Positions 42,996 to 48,043 of a stretch of 48,043 nucleotides of DNA are shown here, piece by piece. The notes beneath the pieces were generated by a model. That model made no database searches. It saw only the letters and a list, made by a program, of their open reading frames with translations, and was not told the DNA's origin. Location: assembly GCA_964619485.1 (NCBI GenBank), contig CAZUCI010000013.1:1-48043 (forward strand). Reading direction: 5' to 3'. The position numbers and the translations under genes were made by a program. Source of the stretch: UBA2882 sp964619485. GTDB taxonomy: Bacteria > Bacillota > Clostridia > Lachnospirales > Lachnospiraceae. Each line of letters begins with the position of its first letter. Positions within the stretch are counted from its first letter, which is position 1.

Positions 42996-43865
42996 TTATC
43001 TTCCGTCGCCAATAAAGAACAGGGCGATTGTACCAGGACCGGAATGTGCTCCAATGGTCGGTCCCACATAATTGATTAAAAAGCTTTCGATTCCAAATCT
43101 TTTCTGAACCTCATCAGCAACAAGCTGTGCATCCTCCAGACTGTCCCCATGGCTGATAAAAACACAGTCATTTTCTCTCAGATGATTTCCCATCTTCTGT
43201 TCCATCAGATTCACCAGCTCCATCAGGGATTTTTTTCTGCCTCTGATCTTACCAATGTTAATTAAATGTCCCTCATCATCAACATGAAGAATTGGTTTAA
43301 TATTGGCAAGTGTACCCACAAAGGCTGTTGCCCGGCTTACACGTCCACCTCTGTATAAATGATTCAGATCATCTACTGTAAAGACATGTACAAAGCTTCT
43401 GAAGTTTTCATCCAGATAATCAGCCGTCTCATCGAGCCCTCTTCCTTCATCGCGCATCTTTACAGCCGCATGAACCATCAGTCCCTCTCCTAAAGAGGCT
43501 GCTCTGCTGTCCACGACACGGATTTTCACGTCAGGATGCTCCTCCATCACCTCTTTGGCCGCAACCGCTGTACTGTTGTAGGTACCGCTTAAGCCTGATG
43601 AAAAAGAGACACACAGGATTTCCTTTTGCTCCACACATTGCTCCTCCAGAAGCATTCTGGCTTCCTCAATATTTACCTGCGCCGTTGTCGGCATGCTTCC
43701 AGCACGCATTCTTGCATAAAATTCTTTTTCATCCATAGGATGATTCCAGTCATATGTTTTGCCTTCAATTGTATAAGCCAGGGAAAGCACTTCCAAGTCA
43801 TGCTTTTCCAAATAATCCTTTGGTAAATCAGATCCTGTATCAGTAATGATTTTAAATGAGCCCAT
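42996..43865 (-). CDS. DegV-family fatty-acid-binding protein
   Basis: The 289-residue protein has the DegV start (FKIITDTGSDLPKDYLEKHDLEVLSL), the central VVDSRAASLGEGLMVHAAV and IKPILHVDDEGHL, and the C-terminal INYVGPTIGAHSGPGTIALFF. DegV/FakB proteins bind fatty acids and present them to the kinase FakA. ATG 43865 has AAGGAG 7 bases upstream; the frame beyond it crosses the promoter. It is monocistronic, with promoter 43901-43929 and terminator 42940-42966. Confidence 0.95.
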   Translation of the reverse strand: MGSFKIITDTGSDLPKDYLEKHDLEVLSLAYTIEGKTYDWNHPMDEKEFYARMRAGSMPTTAQVNIEEARMLLEEQCVEQKEILCVSFSSGLSGTYNSTAVAAKEVMEEHPDVKIRVVDSRAASLGEGLMVHAAVKMRDEGRGLDETADYLDENFRSFVHVFTVDDLNHLYRGGRVSRATAFVGTLANIKPILHVDDEGHLINIGKIRGRKKSLMELVNLMEQKMGNHLRENDCVFISHGDSLEDAQLVADEVQKRFGIESFLINYVGPTIGAHSGPGTIALFFIGDGR

Positions 43866-43900
43866 TCCATATCTCCTTCGTTTCTCGTTATATAATCTGT

Positions 43901-43929
43901 ATTTTACCATTTTTTTGCAGTATATTCAA
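43901..43929 (-). promoter_or_regulatory. Promoter of degV
   Basis: Minus-strand -35 TTGAAT (43924-43929), 17-base spacer, -10 TAAAAT (43901-43906). Confidence 0.7.
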
Positions 43930-43972
43930 CGAAAACAGGGCACAGTAAAACGAAAAAAGCATCACATAATCA

Positions 43973-45430
43973 TTACTGTCTTGATTCCGGAAGTCTTTTT
44001 CTGAGAAACCGCTTGCTCACCTGCTGCAGATTAAAGGGCAGGAGGGGATAAAGATAGCTCTGACCGGATATTGTCTTATTAAAAATAATAGACAGGGCAA
44101 GCACCAGTATTCCAGCTATATAGCCATAAATGCCAAATATCGCTGTCAAAATCAGATTGATAATTCTCATAAATTTCAAAGCATAGGAAAGCTCGTAGCT
44201 TGCCTGTGTGTAATTGGCAATGGCAACAAATGCCATATAGAGCATGACCTCAGAGTTAAACCATCCACTGTTGACAGAAAACTCACCCAATACCAGCGCG
44301 GCCATGACACTGAGGGGGGTACTGAGCATATTGGGCGTGTTCACTGCGGCAAGCCTCAGGCCGTCAATCGCCAGCTCCAGAATAAGGAACTGCCAGATAA
44401 GTGGAATGTTAACGGCATCCTTTACACGGATAAAATCAAGCCATTCCGGCAGATACGTATCAGGGCTCTGCATCAAAAGTAAAAAGGTTGGTGTAAGAAA
44501 GTAGGTTAAAAGTGCAATCAAAAAACGCGATAATCTGAGGTACGTGCCAGTGATAGGCGGAAAATAGTAATCATCAGCCTCTTCAATTACATCAAAAATA
44601 CTGGTTGGAAGAATAATCGCCGAGGGAGAATTGTCCACCAGAATAATAATATTTCCCTCCAACACCTGAGCTGAGGCGGTATCCGGTCTCTCCGTAAATT
44701 TAAATTTTGGGAACGGATTCCACCAGGCCTTCTTATACAGACATTCTGCCAGACTCTCCTGATTCATGGTAAGAGCATCTACCTTAATTTCCCGTATTCG
44801 ATTTTTAACCTTATCCAAAAGCTCCTTGTCCACACGCTGTTCCATATAGCACAGAATGATATCTGTCTTTGAGCTTTTTCCGGCATTCATTACCTCCATA
44901 CGCAAATCAGCAGAGCGGATACGCCTCCTGATTAATGCACTGTTGAAAATAACCGTCTCAACAAAGCCATCCTTTGAGCCTCTTAAAACCTTGTCCTTCT
45001 CCGGCTCAGAAACTGTTCTTGCAGGATATTCCCTGGAATCAATGAGAATACACTGGTCATAACCGTCGATAAAAAGTGCAAACACACCGGACAAAATAAA
45101 ATAAATAATCTGTTTCCAGTTGTTTTGCAGATCCACCTCAACATAGGGCATGAACTTTTTTGTCATTTCATGGGCATTGTCCGGCATTTCTTTGGAATCC
45201 AGGCCTATAAAATACTGCAGCATTTTTTCCATGAGCTCATCTTTACAAAAACCGTCGATGAAATACATACAGGCTTCTCTTCCACCTATGTGAATGACCC
45301 TGTATATCACATCAAAGTTTTTATCAACAGCCAGCTTTTCATTTAAATATTTCATGCTGTCAGACAGATTTTCATTCATTTTTGTTTCATAGACAGTCAC
45401 TTTCTTTTCCGGCGAATTCTTTCTTAACAT
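43973..45430 (-). CDS. GerA-family spore germination protein (SpoVAF/GerKA-like)
   Basis: The 485-residue protein has a soluble N-terminal domain (about 1-290; EGNIIILVDNSPSAIILPTSIFD is typical) and a membrane part with about five segments (about 300-460; FLIALLTYFLTPTFLLLM, LILTAIFGIYGYIAGILVLALSIIF). It ends in the PLLPFN-type tail of GerA A-subunits. Length and absence of adjacent gerB/gerC genes favour a SpoVAF-like member. It would sit in the spore inner membrane. Start ATG 45430 has SD GAGGAG, which lies in a hairpin (45435-45482). The gene follows dut. Confidence 0.9.
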   Translation of the reverse strand: MLRKNSPEKKVTVYETKMNENLSDSMKYLNEKLAVDKNFDVIYRVIHIGGREACMYFIDGFCKDELMEKMLQYFIGLDSKEMPDNAHEMTKKFMPYVEVDLQNNWKQIIYFILSGVFALFIDGYDQCILIDSREYPARTVSEPEKDKVLRGSKDGFVETVIFNSALIRRRIRSADLRMEVMNAGKSSKTDIILCYMEQRVDKELLDKVKNRIREIKVDALTMNQESLAECLYKKAWWNPFPKFKFTERPDTASAQVLEGNIIILVDNSPSAIILPTSIFDVIEEADDYYFPPITGTYLRLSRFLIALLTYFLTPTFLLLMQSPDTYLPEWLDFIRVKDAVNIPLIWQFLILELAIDGLRLAAVNTPNMLSTPLSVMAALVLGEFSVNSGWFNSEVMLYMAFVAIANYTQASYELSYALKFMRIINLILTAIFGIYGYIAGILVLALSIIFNKTISGQSYLYPLLPFNLQQVSKRFLRKRLPESRQ

Positions 45431-45434
45431 AAAA

Positions 45435-45482
45435 AACTCCTCTTTTCCAAACGTCTTAATAACAGTTTTTCAAAAAGGAGTT
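45435..45482 (-). promoter_or_regulatory. Hairpin that sequesters the gerA-family SD / possible dut attenuator
   Basis: On the minus strand, AACTCCTTTTT (from 45482) pairs with AAAGAGGAGTT (to 45435) as 11 continuous pairs including one wobble, with a loop of 26 bases. The 3' arm contains the SD of the germination gene and is followed by a T-run, so the element could act as a leaky terminator after dut or block translation. Confidence 0.5.
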
Positions 45483-45496
45483 AAATTATACAAAAA

Positions 45497-45934
45497 TTAA
45501 TTTTTTCCGGTGCTTCCAATTCCGCCGCGGTTCTTTCCCTCCAGGGAAGATACCTCCTCAAATTCAATTTGAGGCTGATGCTTTTCTATTCTGAACTGAC
45601 AGATGCGGTCATTTACTTCAATCACCGTGTCTCGAAGTGCATATGCCGGCATATAAAACCAGTCGTCCGGTCCGCAATAGCTCTCATCCACGATTCCACA
45701 ATGGTTTGTCTGAATAATTCCAAAGTTTTTAAAGGTGGAGCTTCTTGGGACAATATGTGCCTCATATCCGTCAGGCAGCTGCATGCCTACTCCCAGATGA
45801 ATCAGTTGAAATTCTCCTGCCTTCATCTCCACATGCTTTGCACTGCGAAGGTCAATCCAGTCAGATTTTCCATCGATGTATTTTAATCTTTCTATTTCAT
45901 CATTTAAATATTGTATCTTAATTTTTTCCGTCAT
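45497..45934 (-). CDS. dut: dUTP diphosphatase
   Basis: The 145-residue trimeric-type dUTPase hydrolyses dUTP to dUMP. The five motifs are visible: WIDLRSAK, VPRSSTFKNFGI, CGIVDESYCGPDDWF, EVNDRICQFRI and the C-terminal RGGIGSTGKN. Its place just after nrdG fits, as it feeds dTMP synthesis and clears dUTP made through the reductase pathway. Confidence 0.95.
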   Translation of the reverse strand: MTEKIKIQYLNDEIERLKYIDGKSDWIDLRSAKHVEMKAGEFQLIHLGVGMQLPDGYEAHIVPRSSTFKNFGIIQTNHCGIVDESYCGPDDWFYMPAYALRDTVIEVNDRICQFRIEKHQPQIEFEEVSSLEGKNRGGIGSTGKN

Positions 45935-45949
45935 ATTCTGACCTTTCTG

Positions 45950-46462
45950 TTATTTGGCATAATTTTCACAATGAAGAACCGGCACCAGGGGATCAATCTG
46001 TGTCAGAGACTGCTGTACGTCAATAACTCTCTGATTGCTGCTTCCCTTCCACAAAAGCCTGGTATCCCGAAGCTCAATCTTAAATTCTCCATCCACAAGC
46101 ACATCAACAAACTTCATAAGCGGATAATGTAAAACATTTTCCCACACATCACCTGTATAAAGCCAGATGGTCTTGCCTGGAAATTTCGTTTTGATTTCTT
46201 CCATCAAATTGCGGACATCCAGCCTGTTTGCTGCATGAAGAGGATCTCCTCCTGAAAAAGTAATTCCTGATATATATGGCTTTTCGAGCTGATCAAAAAG
46301 CTCCGCTTTTGCTTTTTCATCAAAAAGCAGACCGCCATTGGGATCCCAGGTAACGGGATTCTGACACTCCTTGCAGCAATGGGTACAGCCTGCAACCCAG
46401 AGCACAACACGAAGTCCATCTCCATTGAGCATGTCATCTTTTGTTATATTGTGATATCTCAT
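45950..46462 (-). CDS. nrdG: Anaerobic ribonucleotide reductase activating protein (radical SAM)
   Basis: The 170-residue activase has the cluster motif CTHCCKECQNPVTW (CX3CX2C, with an extra Cys) and GITFSGGDPLHAAN. It uses SAM to form the glycyl radical on NrdD. ATG 46462 (MRYHNITKDDMLNGDG) has GGGGG 9 bases upstream; the frame to 46516 overlaps nrdD and has no support. It is 13 bases after the nrdD stop. Confidence 0.95.
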   Translation of the reverse strand: MRYHNITKDDMLNGDGLRVVLWVAGCTHCCKECQNPVTWDPNGGLLFDEKAKAELFDQLEKPYISGITFSGGDPLHAANRLDVRNLMEEIKTKFPGKTIWLYTGDVWENVLHYPLMKFVDVLVDGEFKIELRDTRLLWKGSSNQRVIDVQQSLTQIDPLVPVLHCENYAK

Positions 46463-46475
46463 TTCGTAAAACCCC

Positions 46476-48043
46476 CTACATGGACTTTCTTTCTGCAATT
46501 TCCGCCATTTTGGCATCGCTCAGTCTGGTATCTCCATGAACCCTTGAGTAGGCAAGATAACCATTCATACGGTCAATTTTGGTCAGATTCTTACTTCCGC
46601 ATACCGGACAAACATCCATTTCCAGCTCCTGATGACCACAATCATCACAGTAAGCCAGAGACAAATTAACGCCCTCATAAAGTCCCATGTCCATGGCGCG
46701 TCGAATCAACGTTTTGATTGCGTCCATATTGTAGTCAATCGGATATTTTACGTACTGGATCTTGCCACCGTTGGCCATTTCCCAGAAGCGATACTCCAAA
46801 TTCTGTTTTTCGATTGGTGTAATGTTCTCCGTCACGTGGCAGTGAAAGCTGTTGCTGACATATTCACGGTCCGATACACCCTCGATAATTCCATATTTTG
46901 CACGGAACTGCTTTACCTGAAGTCCACAGAGATTCTCTGCCGGTGTGCCATAAATGGCATACAGATTACCGTCCTCTTCCTTGTACTCATTGATTTTTTT
47001 ATTAATATGCTCCAATACCTCCAGGGCAAAAGCACCATCCTCTGCAAGGGATTTGCCATTGTACAGTTCCTGCAGTTCATTGAAGGCTGTAATTCCAAAG
47101 GAAGCGGTAGCAGTTTTTAATATAGGTTTAATCTTGTCATGAAGTCCAAGATGTCCGCCTAAAAATCCTCCCTCGCAATATGCCAGTGGATTGGTAGACG
47201 CACGCATTTCACCGAGGTAAGCGTAGGTTCTGATATGAAGCTTGCGAATCAGCTCAAGATAATAGTCAAGCACCTCATAGAAATCCTTGCTCTCCTGTCT
47301 TGCCTTAGCCAGAATCATCGGAAGATGCAGGCTGACAGCACCGATGTTGAAACGTCCAACAAAAACAGGCATATCCTGATCATCTGCCGGATGCATACCG
47401 CCTCTCTCATACCATGGAGAAAGGAACGCACGGCAGCCCATTGGGGAAATAACACGCCCATACTGCTTGTACATACTTGCAATGTAGCCCTTTCCGGTCA
47501 GACTCAGCCAGTCCGGATACATGGTTTTTGCAGAACATTTTACTCCTGCTTCAAATACATCCTCCAGCTCCTTTCCGGGGCCGTGAAGATTCTCATCATA
47601 TAAAAATACAATTTTAGGGAAAAGAACAGGCTTTTTACATTCCTTCTTTCCCTGACCGCGTCTGCGGACATTTAAAAGTGTAATGGTTGCAAGCTTTGCA
47701 AATCTGCCGGTTCCAATTCCTGCTGTTACAGTAATGAAAGGATAATCACCACGGCTGCTGGCCACAGTGTTAAACTTGTATTCCCAGCCCTGGAAGCCCT
47801 GCTCAAACTCCTTGGAGACATCCTTATAAGCCTCCGCTCTGGCACTTTCCTCATCGATACCCAGACGAAGATATTTTTCCACATCCTTTTTATAAGATTT
47901 CTCTGCGTATGGCTCTAAGATTTTATCAACCTCAGGCACTGTAAATCCACCATACTGCTGGCTTGCTGCTGAAAGAACAATATCACCAATTACATCAAAT
48001 GCAACATCCAGAGTTTTTGGCTCATTGTACCAGATGTTACCCA
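46476..48043 (-). CDS. nrdD: Anaerobic ribonucleoside-triphosphate reductase, C-terminal part
   Basis: The reading frame is open to the right edge, so the N-terminus is outside. About 522 residues are present, starting GNIWYNEPKTLDVAFDVIGD. Seen: ASTNPLAYCEGGF, the zinc site CDDCG...CPVCG, and the glycyl-radical region RMNGYLAYSRVHGDTRLSDAK near the C-terminus, with the radical Gly in NGYL. It reduces NTPs to dNTPs without oxygen. It is the first of nrdD-nrdG-dut. Confidence 0.95.
   Translation of the reverse strand, partial: GNIWYNEPKTLDVAFDVIGDIVLSAASQQYGGFTVPEVDKILEPYAEKSYKKDVEKYLRLGIDEESARAEAYKDVSKEFEQGFQGWEYKFNTVASSRGDYPFITVTAGIGTGRFAKLATITLLNVRRRGQGKKECKKPVLFPKIVFLYDENLHGPGKELEDVFEAGVKCSAKTMYPDWLSLTGKGYIASMYKQYGRVISPMGCRAFLSPWYERGGMHPADDQDMPVFVGRFNIGAVSLHLPMILAKARQESKDFYEVLDYYLELIRKLHIRTYAYLGEMRASTNPLAYCEGGFLGGHLGLHDKIKPILKTATASFGITAFNELQELYNGKSLAEDGAFALEVLEHINKKINEYKEEDGNLYAIYGTPAENLCGLQVKQFRAKYGIIEGVSDREYVSNSFHCHVTENITPIEKQNLEYRFWEMANGGKIQYVKYPIDYNMDAIKTLIRRAMDMGLYEGVNLSLAYCDDCGHQELEMDVCPVCGSKNLTKIDRMNGYLAYSRVHGDTRLSDAKMAEIAERKSM

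Noticed and set aside
1..48043. CRISPR arrays, insertion sequences, prophage or integrative elements
   Set aside because: No regularly spaced repeats, transposase, integrase or terminal inverted repeats were seen.

Overview
The window looks like chromosomal DNA of an anaerobic, endospore-forming Clostridia member, most likely a Lachnospiraceae relative. Pointers are the AT-leaning codon use, strong Shine-Dalgarno (SD) sequences, the cotJABC spore-coat operon and a GerA-family germination protein, an oxygen-sensitive ribonucleotide reductase (nrdDG), an [FeFe]-hydrogenase-like protein and a Cys-rich NifU-like scaffold protein. I see no insertion sequence, prophage, CRISPR array or rRNA. There is one tRNA. 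Three 10-base N runs show that this is a scaffold, and the run at 8113 looks like a faulty join.

Layout. 1-10.3 kb, all minus: Fe-S scaffold-like protein (cut by the window edge), hexapeptide-repeat protein, topoisomerase III, AAA ATPase, GGDEF/EAL protein, aspartate-semialdehyde dehydrogenase and argininosuccinate lyase. 10.4-11.9 kb, plus: a two-gene ABC importer without a binding protein. 12-16.8 kb, minus: tRNA-Thr(CGU) as its own unit, then DUF1015-glgB-mscS. 17.0-17.3 kb, plus: a small orphan gene with a strong promoter and a hairpin leader. 17.4-25.7 kb, minus: serC-serA, and leuB-ilvD-ilvB followed by an L,D-transpeptidase. 25.9-28.4 kb, minus: M15 peptidase-tgt-yajC. 28.6-31.8 kb: aroC (plus), lactonase (minus), RluA-type pseudouridine synthase (plus). 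31.8-35.3 kb, minus: sirtuin-like gene, GH13-like gene, DUF5662 and a Cys-rich peptide. 35.5-41.5 kb: DUF1292 (plus), then hydrogenase-gltX-UvrD helicase with overlapping ends, and a SHOCT protein. 41.8-42.9 kb, plus: cotJA-cotJB-cotJC. 43-48 kb, minus: degV, and nrdD-nrdG-dut-gerA.

How the genes fit together. The housekeeping content is amino-acid synthesis (Asp family, Arg, Ser, branched-chain, chorismate), nucleotide reduction plus dUTP removal, glycogen branching, tRNA modification and charging, and sporulation. Many units have clear sigma-A-type promoters with 17-base spacers and intrinsic terminators, recorded below.

The most unusual block is 31.8-35.4 kb. A sirtuin-fold protein has Tyr in place of the catalytic His. 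Beside it a GlgX-like GH13 protein has lost the nucleophile Asp and the transition-state Asp. The second is translationally coupled to a predicted metal-binding DUF5662 protein. Two neighbouring genes that look like dead enzymes suggest a binding or regulatory module, possibly acting on glycogen or NAD. This is inference and untested.
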